A DNA stretch of 64,000 bases from Vermamoeba vermiformis. Lineage: Eukaryota; Tubulinea; Echinamoebida. The stretch is taken from the NCBI GenBank assembly GCA_045837725.1, contig JBEWZL010000152.1, positions 310,001-374,000 of the forward strand. Direction: 5' to 3'. The notes under the pieces are model-generated. The model worked only from the letters and a program-made list of their open reading frames with translations. It was not told where the DNA came from and made no database searches. The stretch's first letter is position 1. Each line of letters opens with the position of its first letter. Position numbers and translations under genes: made by a program. Positions 47,374 through 59,656 of this stretch are shown in pieces.

Positions 47374-48122
47374 GATGGTGGATTTGTAATTTCTCTTACA
47401 ACAAAATCTCTCAACAACATGCCTAGAGCCATGAAACTTCTTTTATGACGTGGACATATTCAATAAGTACTTGTCTTGTGGTCTGTTGCGCTCAATGTCG
47501 CTCGAATTTTCCTGAAACACCGCTCAACAGAAAAATCTGGCTGAGAACTTTACACAGAATTCGTTCTGCGGCATAATCGCTGCATTACAATATCATTACT
47601 TTGTACAACTCCGAATCAGATAATAATGTTGGCCGTTCCATAGACCAGGTAGCACTGGAATCGAATCAGCGCCTTCCTACGGTCTTGCTTGAATCGATAG
47701 AATCCACTCAGGCCTCTTCGAGTATAAAGTAACAAGCGGTAATCTTCTAGGTATCACGATTTTAATCAGAATTAAGGACGAGATTCAGATCTGTTCAGAT
47801 CGCGTACTGGTTTTCGATAATAGTACCATGTGTGAGAAGCATTTACAGTATAATCTTCGTAATTCGGTATTGCAAGATTGCAAGATACGTATCTTTGTAA
47901 ACGCAACAGCTGAGGCATCAGTCATGTGACTGCGAGTAATAATTTTCTGGTGAATCTACGAAAATTTGCTTCGGGTTTTTTTACAGCGGCCCATAAAAGC
48001 TCCGTTATTTTGTTCCTCTTCTTAGCAACGTGTCCAGCAAGAGGAACATAAATCAAAGCGATCTTGTTTCGCCCGTGCAGATCTAGATCGCTTAAAATCA
48101 TTAATAATAGAATTTTTACAAG
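47374..48122. other. Intergenic gap, divergent promoters
   Basis: About 750 bases between the divergent E1-like and phosphatase genes. No coding frame. The segment near 47656-47735 has a faint tRNA-like B-box on the minus strand, but no stem structure holds up (see rejected items). Confidence 0.4.
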
Positions 48123-49678
48123 ATGCTGAAGCAGCGTTCAATCCACAATGTGTGGGGTCAAACTAAGAAGATTGACTGTATTGTGCCCGGCTTATATTTG
48201 GGCAATGAATTAGAGGCTGGCTCTGTCTGGTAAGTTATTTCAATTATTTTAACGAATCTGTCAAATATTAACGCGGAGTATTTAGAATTATTAAAATCCA
48301 ATAGTATTACGCACGTTTTGCCTGTTGGTCAAGGCTTAAGAAGAAATTTTACTAAGGTAAGAGAGAATAAGACTGCATCCGATTTTTTATGGATTTCCAA
48401 CGCTTTTCTCGAGTTTGATTGGACTCCATTCTCGCTCTATCACTAAATTTACTTAATTAATATATTATCACGCAAACAGCATTGCAATTATTTATTTTGG
48501 ACGCGAGGACTGACACATTCATTCTGCCACAGGACTTTGTCTATTATCCGGAGGTGATCCGTGTGCTGGACTCTGAATTTGAAGACCTCTTGTCCCACTT
48601 CGATAAGAGTAAGTCATTAAACAAAGTTATTGGCCCCAGATCTCGCATGATTTCACGCGAAACTAGATGCCGTTATTAAATAGACTCAGTTATTCGTTAG
48701 AAATCAAATCATTCATGAAAACATGTACTAATATGTTATTATAGCTTATGAGTTCATCGACAATGTGTTGCAAAGCGGTAAATCAGTTCTTGTGCATTGG
48801 TAAGTACTCGCGGCATCAGATGTACCTCGTTTGAAGCAAAATAAGCGTAGTTAATGCTGCCAACACTAAGGATATAATAACATAGTACGCGGTACAGATT
48901 CCCGTCGTAAATATAGCATAAATAACGTATTCTAAGCGAGATCAAGCTCCGCTACAAACAACACAGCTGACTTTTATTCTTTAACTCAGTTCTGCTGGCG
49001 TATCTCGCAGTGCTACCGTAGTATTAGCGTAAGTAGAGGCATAGTATACGTATATTACTCGTGATATTAGCGAAGATTTTCGGTTACTTTGACACCGTGC
49101 CCCGAAATTAACAAGAAATATCGATCAGTTGCTTTAGCGCTGAGTTCATCAGTTTAAATACGATATTTACGCTTCATATACGGTGCATATCATTATCCTT
49201 AGCAGAATCTTTCATGATTCGTTCGAATAATACTGATTTAGTTTGTGTACCGGATCCACTTTGCAAACTCGCTTAGAACTCGTGAAAAGATACTAATATG
49301 AGGTTCTTATTTAGGTATTTGATGCGTAAATACGATTGGAAGTACGAAGAGGCCTATAACTTCGCGAGATCCAAGCGCAGAGTTATCGCACCAAATCCAG
49401 GCTTTGTTCAACAACTGCAACTCTATTGGGCCATGAAGTATGCGGTTGATACTGACAATACTGAATATAAGAACTACTTAGAAGAGCTCAAAGAGTCGAA
49501 AGGTATTGGATCTTGCTCTAAAGTAATAACACTTGTTTTTGCTGTTATTATTGCTTAAACTGACTTTTAAATTATCTCTAATGTATCTAAATATACTAAT
49601 ATACGTTTATTAACTATAGTGAGGGCTTTAAAACTCAGCTTCTCGTTGAAACAACATCAGCCGATTCCGGTCAAGTAG
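48123..49678 (+). CDS. Dual-specificity protein phosphatase
   Basis: Removes phosphate from Ser/Thr and Tyr, typically on MAP kinases. Exon 1 (48123 to about 48229) reads MLKQRSIHNVWGQTKKIDCI then VPGLYLGNELEAGSVW, the usual DUSP entry. Later exons give SITHVLPVGQ, FIDNVLQSGKSVLVHC and, spliced across an intron, HC-SAGVSRSATVVLAYLMRK: the HCX5R signature with Cys and Arg intact. Then YDWKYEEAYNFARSKRRVIA and NPGFVQQLQLYW, the standard DUSP C-terminal helices. The final exon joined from about 49619 gives a short basic tail ending at TAG 49676-49678. Without that splice the frame ends at 49558. Confidence 0.88.
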
Positions 49679-50201
49679 ATCCGCTCAAAGCTGAAGCTAG
49701 CAAACCAATTGCATAACACAGATGTTATACATGCCCCTGTTTAATGTGCCTGCAGCTTATTTTTGAGCGATTGTAAATAGTATTTATTTGTACATAGTCA
49801 AAAAAGAAGGCCATAGTGCCTAATAAACGATTATGACTTGAAATGCCTAATATCTATTTAAAATGGCTTAAATATGAGTAAATAGTGCTATAGTAACAAT
49901 TACGAATGGCATTGGAGAGAGGATCAACTCGTTACAAAGTAATCTTGTTATCAAATTCAATAGAAACAATAAAATGACTTATAATAGAGATAACTGTAGT
50001 CTTTAGTCATCATTAAGCCATCCTAGTAATAAATGCGTAATTTGAGTGATTTGAAGCAAGATCCAAGGTCGCATTACGCTAAAGCGTTAGCCGAGAAAAA
50101 GAAGCTAAAACGAGTATATAACGCCAGGATTAATACTAAACAAGTATTATAGTATTTATGTACAACTAGCTGAGTTTACAATTGATATTCAAGCTGTTTT
50201 T
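49679..50201. other. Intergenic gap between convergent genes
   Basis: About 520 bases between two convergent genes. One 40-codon open frame at 50031-50153 (+) (MRNLSDLKQDPRSHYAKALA) is Lys-rich and could be chance. I see nothing else. Confidence 0.35.
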
Positions 50202-51690
50202 TTAAGCAAATGCGTCATCTTCATTTTGACGGCCGTAGAAGACGTGAATATAGAGCTAATAGGAAGAGATTAATATAGACATGAAGACACGGTGATATAT
50301 AGCTAACGCGAGCACACAGGCAGCGATGCCAAATAATTTAACCAAAAGTGGATTCGGACCTGAAAATTAGCGCTAATTTCAATTAATTCTTTTAAGTGCC
50401 AAATACGCGGTGCAATATCACCTTTTTCGAGTCATAAATGGTGATTGAATCGATTCGACACAAACGCGTTGAATTTTCTTTTAAAATCAGTTTTGAATCC
50501 GATCCAATTCATCGAATTAAAATCTCAGAATTAAATGCTAATTTCAACTATATCTGTCCTATAATATCATTTCTTATACTATGCCTATATCAAGACACGT
50601 ACCAGAATCGAGCCATACACGATTAAGCCACCGGCCAGGGCCATCAACAACGCACCTGTCGACATCTGAAAAAACAATCAGTGAATAAGGCCATATATAG
50701 GTATACACTATACTAATATAGTACTATATGTTGATGATATTAGCACTATTATTGCGCGTTATTTAGCTGAAATGACACGTGTCAAATGGTGCGCGTACTG
50801 GAAGTACAATTTAATCCAAAAAAATCATTTTAAGCGATAGCCAATGCTACTGTATCATATTAATAGTATAATTATACTATTATATTGGCATTATAATGAT
50901 AAAGCAGGAGTTGGTAATAATTTAAAGCGGATCCAAGTACTTACAATCTCCAAATGAGCCAGAACGGTCGGTAAAGCTAAATAATAAGCCATATTAATAT
51001 AAATAGTATAGTTATATATTTAATATGCTTATAATTACCAAATCCACTAATCACGAGAATTCCTGTCATAAAGTAACCTGCATCCATAAAGGCTCTAAGA
51101 GACAAATATTAAATTCGATGTAAATACTTGAAAATTGGTAGTCTATAGCTCTATAGTATTATAGGAACATTAACAAGAGGATCTCATCGCTAGTTACCTG
51201 GATTTGTTTTCGTCGTAACCCACACTGCATCTCATACAGAAAATGTTGGGCAATGGAGCCAAGAAATATGCAACCACTATAATATTCATGTTATTAATAC
51301 GAAAATCGCGGTATTATAAGCGTATTGGCGCATTATTATTTTTTTGCGTATTATTGAAAAAAAATTCGAAAATTACTTACCAACGAAAATAGGCCACCAT
51401 ACACCCCACAGCCAGCACGAGAATATATTTAAGAATAATCCTACTGCTATAGCAAGTGACAAGCCAAAAATACTGTAATTTAATCGTCAAGAAAAATAAA
51501 TTGCTAAAATTGAAAATAATTATTTTAAGTTGGACCTGCTGCTTTTAACGTGATTGTCGTATAATAGCTATATTTGGTGAATAAGGATACACTAGTGGCC
51601 AGAAAAGAAAATAAAAAGAACAAAGTTAGTATCAGATGCAACGAGCAAAAATAAAATTTTCAGTCACTTACTCTTAATGTCTTTCTTCAT
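50202..51690 (-). CDS. VPS55 / LEPROT-family endosomal membrane protein
   Basis: Small four-helix membrane protein of late endosomes; in yeast Vps55 acts with Vps68 in endosome-to-vacuole sorting. Seven short exons join to about 131 residues, the usual family length: MKKDIK, then IFGLSLAIAVGLFLNIFSCW, LWGVWWPIFV, VAYFLAPLPNIFCMRCS, AFMDAGYFMTGILVISGF, LPTVLAHLEI, MSTGALLMALAGGLIVYGSI and YIHVFYGRQNEDDAFA. The patterns YWP-(x)-FV, LxPxPN and the acidic tail match LEPROT and Vps55. The last splice is inferred: the acceptor ending 'cctattag' gives the proper tail, while an upstream acceptor would run into a stop. Tiny exons separated by AT-rich introns explain why no single long frame is visible. 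Confidence 0.85.
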
Positions 51691-51890
51691 CTGAATATGT
51701 CTTATATAACACTAATAGTGCTCTGTAGTACGAGATAAATTAATAAAATTAAAAAAATCAAACAAAAAAAGCTCGCAAATTTGACCGACCCGACTGGACA
51801 AAAAAATCACTTTCAGATCGCACTTTAACAAGCAGTTTAACGCAAAATTATGAATAATACACCACACGACTACTAAGAGTGTATTTATCA

Positions 51891-54747
51891 ATGAGTCGTG
51901 GCGATTGTCCCGATTGTGGCGGCACATCTTTCGATCAAGATCCAGATACCGCCGCTACTTTTTGCACGGACTGCGGTCGATTAATATCAGAGAGTACACT
52001 GAGGAGTGATAATATCGATTTAACGAGTACTAAGAACATTGTCACTCCTTATGGCGGTGGCAACAAAGTTCGACTCGGATCTGTCGTAAATTCAAATCAA
52101 AGCGTGCGAATATTGGATAGTTATCAAGATCTTGTTAAGGTATAGTAATATTGTATTATGGATATACGTGAAATATTATTTGGGCATTATTTGAATTTTT
52201 CTAAACTATTCGTTTGCGATCCAAGACCCAAATCCAAATTAACCAATTTAGATAGCCGTAAAAATACTACGAATAATTCTTATATAATATCTTAATATTT
52301 GTTATGGTATTGATGTCTTATTTACCGTTTTTCAGGAACGGATCTACGGTTATGTTTACCGAATCTTGCAACGGCTGCACATCCCAACGACGTACGCCAA
52401 TCAAATTAAATACTTGTTGGGCCAAGTCTTCGCTGCGAGGTCTAATTCACGCTGGGTCAGCGGTCGTCAAGGCGAACTTTTGGCCGCGGGATGCACTTAC
52501 ATCATTTGCAGACAACAAAACAAAGCTGTAACGTTATTAGACATAGCTGTAAGTATACTGTAATATTTATATACCCTATAATATTATATTCTAGCCTTTA
52601 AGTTTAATCTTATCTAAGTTTTGGATCGGATCTGAAAAATTGAATTTAAAATTTTTTTCTAGGAGACGTTCTAAATAAGGAAATAATATTAATATTTATT
52701 CATTTTACTTGTATAGGACGCGGTACAATGTAGCGTATTCAAATTGGGCGCTATTTACGTCAAACAAGTCTCGCTCCTTAAACTTCGAGCTTCATTGCCG
52801 GACATTGATCCCGCACTATTTATCGATCGGTACGTATATATTAAAGAGTATATTAACGTCAATACTATCACCAATTTTTCTCCAAAACCATCGGTTGAGG
52901 ATTAGCACATCCATCGAAAATTTTCAGATCAAAATTTATTTTGTTATTTTTCAATTTAGACTGAAAATAGTGCCAATAATTTGTATTAAAATGTATTTAT
53001 ATGTAATATATTATATTATTATTGTCCTATAAGACGGTCTATTGAATTTTTCACCACCGTCCAAAAAAGTCAAATTTGCAGACTCGTTCACTGAACTAAC
53101 ATCCCTAAAATAGCGCATTGTCGGAGATCATGAAGCAAAACGAAGCGAATGCAAAGGCCCTGGAAGACGAAACACCCGTGTCCGATGAAGCACCAGACGA
53201 TTTGTTCGACGAGGGATTTTATTACAACGAAGAAGAAGAAAAAAAGAAAAAAGAGCAAAGTAACAGCGCCAATAATAGCAATATAGACATTGCAGATATT
53301 TCGCGCAAGACTTTGAGACTGGTCAACGAGGCACAACGTGATTGGCTCACCACGGGACGAAGGTACGCTCATGAAAATAACCTCTACTTTCAATCTTTGC
53401 AACTATTTATAGATCTCCTTATTTGGACATCAATAGCCGCGGATCAATTATAACTTACGTGAAACTTAAATTTGACACTTTCGAGCCATTTTTTACAGCG
53501 GACATGATTCTTTCGACACATTATTTTTGACACGTGTCATTCACAGGCCTGTAGCAGTGACCGCTGCCGCACTGATGATCTGTCTCGAGGCCTGCAAGAA
53601 GAAATCACTGTGTAAATTACAAACCATTTGCAACATCTTGCATGTGTCATATTCCACGGCCAAAAAGAGGAAAAGGTACGCAATGATTAGTCTTTGCAAC
53701 TATTTAATGCCACGACCATGGTCTTAATTACAATCATTTCTTTGAAAAAAGACTATCGCCGTGCTGGATTCGGTCATTCTAATGATGTGGAACTTAGGGA
53801 ATTGAAGGCGCTATTGTTAGACATTGGTCGCGCGAAACTACCGTGGGGCAATGACATCACCGAACAAAATCTGGCCCTGCACTACACCGGCATATTGAAG
53901 TACTTGGACTTTATGCACAGCAAGGCTGAAGAAGAGAAAAAGAATTCGACGAAACCTGCCATAAATGGAAATACCACCAAGACACCTGCTGTCAACCAGG
54001 GCCTGCAATTGCCGACCGTCGGAACTAAACGAGCACGTGACGATGAAACAAATGCAATGACTGGATTGCCTATTATAGTATCATCTGCAAATAAGCGCGC
54101 TAAAATCGACAAACCAGCGGAACAACCTAAAAATAATACCAGCACGCCAAATAAGGCAATAATAGCCGAGACCTCGAATGACAGTAGCGACTTCCAAAAA
54201 AGGAAATGAATCGAAGTCACTGCGCGACAGTATCGGCAACAGAGCACTGCCGCCAGCATTCAAAGCGAGTCAAGCACAGCGCGAACAACGCGAGAAAAAG
54301 ATTGAACGCGCCAAGAAACGATTGGCCTATTTTATGCAGCACATCAAAGACGAGAATGGCAGTCCGAAAGGCGAGCCTGGATCTGACCAAATTATAGACT
54401 TGAATGCTGAGGACGGCACTGGCATCAATACTACCACTAGTCCTAGTAATAATAGTGCCTCTAATAATAACGTACCGTTTGAAGATGAGCCGCCAGACGA
54501 GGAAGAAATGTTGATTGCGCGGCTGTTGCTTGAAGGCGCAGACGAGCACTTGATACGCGAAGGATTTTATCAAAATGTGCACAAACCTGTCGATCAAGAG
54601 CAGCTGTATAATACTGAACTCACGGATGCGGATCTGAACGATGAAGAATTCAAGTCGATGATCCGTGATGACAAAGAAGTCGCGGCACTGAGTGTATTTT
54701 ATGCGCAGCAGGACAAAGAGAATGAAAAGGACGAGTTGAGCACGTGA
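51891..54747 (+). CDS. BRF2: BRF2-like TFIIB-family transcription factor for RNA polymerase III
   Basis: Recruits RNA polymerase III to promoters. The N-terminus is a zinc ribbon (CPDCGGTSF ... TFCTDCGRLI). First cyclin repeat: RLHIPTTYANQIKYLLGQVF and ELLAAGCTYIICRQQNKAVT. An acidic, Glu/Lys-rich insert (DEGFYYNEEEEKKKKEQ) precedes the second repeat: TLRLVNEAQRDWLTTGRRPV, AVTAAALMICLEACKKKSLC, ILHVSYSTAKKRKRE. 'W-L-x-T-G-R-x-P' and the LQTICNILHV helix match BRF2 rather than BRF1 or TFIIB. The C-terminal tail is disordered. It shifts frame +1 at a run of six A's (about 54196-54201), after which the acidic tail continues (GNESKSLRDSIGNRALPPAF) to TGA 54745-54747. Confidence 0.82.
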
Positions 54748-54973
54748 TGAATATGAACGAGCTCAAAAGGGACTCTTAACTATGTAAATAAACTTCGGAA
54801 CTTAAAAAGATCTAGTTGCAAAACTTCCTAATAACTTACTGTAATAAATTGCTTATTGAGGCTGAAGGCCGACGAGTTGGATAGCATATGAAGAGGATGT
54901 TAAATCAAAAGGAAATTTTAAGGATCTCGTGCATTCTGTGAATTTGATCAGAATCCAAACCAAAAAAAGTATT

Positions 54974-55045
54974 CGCCGCGATCCGGAGTTGAACCGAAAC
55001 CTACAGAGCTTCAGTCTGTCGCTCTACCGCTTGAGCTATCACGGC
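54974..55045 (-). tRNA. trnF(GAA): tRNA-Phe (GAA anticodon), intronless
   Basis: Folds as a standard cloverleaf. Acceptor GCCGTGA pairs with TCGCGGC (one T-G wobble), D stem GCTC/GAGC, anticodon stem ACAGA/TCTGT around the loop CTGAAGC with GAA at the centre, short variable loop AGGT, and T arm TTCGG-TTCAACT-CCGGA. No intron. The discriminator base reads G, whereas A is more common for tRNA-Phe. It has the GGTTCAACTCC B box for RNA polymerase III. Confidence 0.93.
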
Positions 55046-55124
55046 TTTGTTGAAGATGGAACGTCCGAATTGACGAAGTCGTCAAAAAGTCAAACGGGGT
55101 GCTTTGACAAATAAGGAGTTTCCT

Positions 55125-55615
55125 TGGATCGCGGGCTCGTCAAATGAAGAGGCGTTACGCGGGATCCTAAAGCCTCCCTTAACTCTCACAGCTCCACGCA
55201 GCACATAAGGGACGAACTGCAAATCAATAGGTAGTCTGCGGCACTGAGGAAGAGTTCTGTCGAGACTGCCATCCCGCGCTGTTAGATCCTCATGAGCTAA
55301 CTAAGGATGCCTCAAATGAATTGTAGGGTGAGAGCAGGTACACAGCCGAGCTGAGGAACACTCCTTTGTGAAGAGTCACGGCACTGGTTCGTTGTCTCAC
55401 AATATAGCCCTTGGTTTGCGCACAGCCAAGAAGGACATAAGATTTATTCTCCGCTATAGGCTGTCTAGCACATTCTTATGAGCAACTCGACCTCGCTGGA
55501 TCTCTAGCCAGATCGCACCCACTGGAGCAGTCAGATCGAACACTGGCCCCTTCAAACACTTAGATTGTGCTTTGCCACACGTGCCTGTAACCTACACATC
55601 TCGTTGTATATCATT
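55125..55615 (+). ncRNA. Candidate structured non-coding RNA (unassigned; RNase P/MRP-like features)
   Basis: A 490-base stretch, more G+C-rich than its AT-rich surroundings, with no open frame, between tRNA-Phe and NAA35. It can form a perfect long-range stem, CGCGGGAT (55158-55165) with ATCCCGCG (55271-55278). It contains segments that loosely recall RNase P/MRP RNA, such as GAGGAAGAGTTCTGTCGAGA, GGATGCCTC and AGTCACGGC, and a run of T's follows near 55612, as expected for a Pol III terminator on the plus strand. The family call is a guess, the strand is uncertain, and other RNAs are possible. Confidence 0.3.
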
Positions 55616-55669
55616 TTCTTCCAAGCAGTTGGTCTTTAGTTGTTTTTTGTTCGTGCATTCGTGACCACC

Positions 55670-58600
55670 ATGGAGAATAACAACCAACCAAACACTGAAC
55701 CGCATGAGTATGTATTATTCATTGATATATATGCGCATTTAAGATAATGCGGGTTATAATACAAAATGGACGAGTTTAGACACCGTTAAAATAGAGAACT
55801 AATTTTCAAATTGCATATATAGCATTGAAACTCAATTAGAGGAGATTGGCAATCATCATAATAGACGAGTCAGTAAGTATAATAATTTAAAAAAATTCTA
55901 GAATAATTTGAGAGAAATAATTATCTCGATCAGTCCCAGAGGAGCTACTCAAGGTCAAAAATAATAAGGAGGAGGCAAAATGGGAAGATATAACATCTTT
56001 TATGAAAGAAGTCAGCGAAGGTACGTTATATAACGAGCATTAGCCTTTGAAAAATTATTTTTTTGGGATTGGGATCCCTTCTGTCAAAATTAATCAACTC
56101 CCAAAGACTCTTCTAAATATATACCATATGATATTGTACTTACGGATATTTTTTGCAAATGAAATAGAACTTGGCACTGACCATCTGGTGGCACGAGAGC
56201 CCTTCTCAGTCCACGAAGCCATGTCCTCGTTAGAAGTAAGTGCATTCTCGTTCATAAATATCTTTTTGTAATTTACAACTTTCGTTGAGCACGTGACGAA
56301 GCATGAGACTCATTAAACTTGTAAATCGAAACCTTTGTTGATTTGCAAGCTCAAATTTGATTTTAGCGTGACTTTAAATATTCTCATTAATCCAATTATG
56401 CTTAATTACTGTCCGTGCCAATACGCATATAAACAATAGAAATTTCCGATATTTAATCTTTAACTGATCCGGCAATAAATTATTGTGCACAGATTATGGA
56501 TCCAAAAATGGACTCTGGCATGAACGCAGAGAATATCAAGACTATAGAAGAAGCCATCGAGTTGAATAGCTTGCCCAAAGAGTTGACACCACAGCAAGTT
56601 ATCGGCGTTATGGATCGACTTTTGGTGCTTGAGGCAAGTAACCACAATACGACCGGATCATGTCTTGTCAAATACTGTCGGAAGGACCTCCGCCGGAAAG
56701 ACTACTCTGCGGCTAATCTCCTGATGCTATATATATAGGCGTGCAATTTATGAGAAATATTCCGTTCTTGTGCCATTGCACAGGAGCGAATTTACCGCAC
56801 TCCGAAATCTAATCTAATCTTTTCCTAACAATCAGAGCATATATTTAACTCTGCGACTAACATGATATGCTGCAGGTGATGTGGTACGAGGGATATCCGA
56901 TGGCACAGACGTTAAACACGTGTCTGTATCTTTACAATCCTGCTGTCGTGCCAGATCCGACACTGAAAGCATTCATTCGGGCCATGCTCCAAAGATGTTT
57001 TTTAGTCCGTGAAGTAGTATTGCGCGCCGATCTATACGAGGTATATAATTTATGATTTATCGTATTGTATTTAGCCCGGACTTTGATTGGTTGACACTTT
57101 CAGTTTTCCTTTATTTGTACAAATTCTGATTTATTGCCTAAAAATACTTATTTCCGCATTGCAATTAGGAAGAAGACTTTCACTCGAGTACCTTTGGCCT
57201 CAACTTGCTTGAAGATAATGTTGAAGAGCACGAGATCTACGAGTCGATTAAGAAGGTCGAAGAAGAGCTTGCAAAAAAAGAAAATGTCGATGCTCTATTA
57301 GCGCGCATTCGCTTTGCCAAGGTACATACATTCCGGTAGAATACTCTTGCTGCGAATCAGCTTAGAGTCATCCTTGACTAACAAGATCTGCATCCATTTT
57401 TAGGCCATGCTGGCGGTTCACAGAAACATGGAAAAACCAGCATGCAAAGGTCTAGACCTCGCCAAAGAAGACCTCGACCACGCCTTGCAGCAGCTGCCCA
57501 TCATTTCTTCAACAACGTCTCAAGGAGTTTTGCCTGAGGTAAGTGTTGGCAACAGTTATCGGCGGTCACAGTAACAGCTTGAAACGCAATATTTGTACAT
57601 GATATGAACGAATATGATATATCGAGTAGTATAGTAGAAAAGATAGTAACTTACCTCTCGTAGGCGGTGTTTGAGCCCGAGATCGCGCGACGCTTGCCTT
57701 CAAGCATTCCACCTCGCTTCCCTGCACCATTTGAGCTTGAACTGGTACGTTAATTAACCGCAAGTACATTAATTAGTGCTAGTAATAACCATCTCCGAGA
57801 TCATATCTTATTACTACAAAATTCGTACTGCTTTAGGTTACCAATTATAGAAGTGTTGAATAACTAAATTTATCCTCGTAAAGGCGGTACAAAAATGGAC
57901 GGCAGTAGCGCAGCAGCTCAAGATGGTTTGCAACTTGCCTAGCTACAACTCGCTCAAGTTACTCGAGTTGGGCTTCGAGGAGATCGGCAAGAAGGCTCCG
58001 AACATCGTAGTCCGATCCCGCATGCTAGTACGTCTTTAAATAGATTACAAGGTCGGTTCTAACCTATCTAATAGAAAGTTGGCATTACTCCGGACCTCAA
58101 GGCCTTTGGCCAAGTACCGCTCAAAGAGTGGATCCTTAAATCCGCCGCGGAAGATTTCCACGTACCCAAACACCTACTGGAACATACCGCCTTCAAGAAT
58201 TTCATCGACAAGATATCCAAGGTACGTACAGACTTATGTATTGATTTGATAGGCACTTACCTCGGATGCAGACCTACTTGCGGTACTTCAGATTTTTGGC
58301 CATGAACAAGTCCCGACAAAGAAGAAAGTTCTCGCGACATATCGAAGAGTGGTGCTTGAGAGTGAGCGAGGTAGGTCTTACTAACGAGTCTTATTTATTG
58401 TTTGCGCATCTTCAATAGCAGCCTGTTTTAGATTACTAAATTTAGTAACAAATCTTTACAGGGAGATTTGATCGAGGATAAGATTGGCGGCGGGCCTCAG
58501 TCGGTAAGTACAACGACCAGTTCATGTATAAGCTTGGAGTACCAAAGCTGCCAAATGTTCCATTGCTGATCCGCTGCGCTAGGGCGATTTTATCATCGGC

Positions 58601-59656
58601 TATTGGATGACAGACCGATTGCTGCGCATTATGGTCAAGTATTTGCAATTAGGATTCGAATTACAACTCTATGAACCTTACGAATATTTGATGATATTCT
58701 GGTAAGCAAACAATTCTTCTTTGTAGCGCGAGTAACTAATCCGGATTAGGTACTTGGACAATCTGTATTCGTACATGATAGACAACTACCGCCAATTGCT
58801 ACATAAGACTATTCTCAACACAAGTGGTCCTAAGCGCCGTAATAAGAAGGCAGACAAAAAGAAGCCAGTAAAGAAGGCGGATCCAAACGAGCCTTTGCCT
58901 GAGACTCCTTTTACACTCGAAATGGAGCTACAACATAATCTCATCCGAGGTTTGTTACGAGTAAGTATTGTACTGCAGCTTTTTCCTAAAAAGTCTGTAA
59001 CGCGCCGATCCGTTCTGAATTTTACGGTGCTAAATTTAACACCCTGCGCACTCCACGCGCAAAATTTTGAAATCCAATATTCAGTGAAACTAACACCTAG
59101 ACGCTAACTCTATTTCGTACAGGTAATAGCTGCATGCTCGCTAGAAAAGAAAGTCCCGCAGTTAGAATTGAAATTTGGTAGCGGTCTTAGTCGATTCAAT
59201 AGCCGCTTCTTACCATTTCTCCGACTCAACCATCCACCGCACTACTCGTATGCGCAGTTCTTGCAGACGACAGACTTGAGCAAGATCCCTGCCGACAAGA
59301 TCTTCCTCGGTGCGAACCAAGCCTTTAAAGCGAGCAAAACTTGTATTGAAAAGCTCATAGCCCAAGGAAAGGCTTTACCCGCCCAGCTCATTAACGAGTT
59401 GAAGACAGCGTACTACAAGGCAAGTCAATTTTAATTCTGCAGAGCTCGTTTAATATTTTGTTTTCCTTATTTGGAGCGATGTGAATCTTAACTTTACAAA
59501 ATAACGGCGACTAATCATGAACTTATCTAGGTTACTGTGACTAATAGTGTTAATTTGGCTCTTATGGAACGGGAGCAAAAACAGAAAAATCCGAACACGG
59601 TGGCTAAATTTGATTTTGGATCTAATCCTTATTTTCCGATTGTAAGTTTGCAATAA
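55670..59656 (+). CDS. NAA35: NatC N-terminal acetyltransferase auxiliary subunit (Mak10/NAA35)
   Basis: Large subunit of the NatC complex, which acetylates protein N-termini with NAA30 and NAA38 on ribosomes. ATG at 55670 (MENNNQPNTEPHE). More than a dozen exons. The hallmark MDPKMDSGM is at about 56496, after PFSVHEAMSSLE. Further family segments: ELTPQQVIGVMDRLLVLE, VMWYEGYPMAQTLNTCLYL, FLVREVVLRADLYEEEDFH, WYLDNLYSYMIDNYRQLLHK, then a Lys-rich stretch (KRRNKKADKKKPVKK), ETPFTLEMELQHNLIRGLLR and RFLPFLRLNHPPHYSYAQF. The last exon (about 59531-59656) gives VAKFDFGSNPYFPIV, matching the NAA35 C-terminus. Full length about 750 residues, no frame break seen. Confidence 0.94.

Noticed and set aside
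47656-47735. tRNA-Leu/Ser-like sequence on the minus strand
   Set aside because: It has a B-box-like word (GATTCGATTCC) and a D-arm-like GGCCTGAGTGG, but the acceptor strands do not pair, the T stem has a mismatch and no anticodon stem forms.
50240-50345. An additional exon for VPS55 reading GPNPLLVKLFGIAACVLA
   Set aside because: It meets an in-frame stop, whereas skipping it gives the family-typical acidic tail, so it is most likely intron sequence.
55125-55615. SRP RNA or a spliceosomal snRNA
   Set aside because: No GNAR tetraloop before the AGCAGG word as in SRP helix 8, and no U1, U2, U4 or U6 core sequence. Left as an unassigned candidate RNA.
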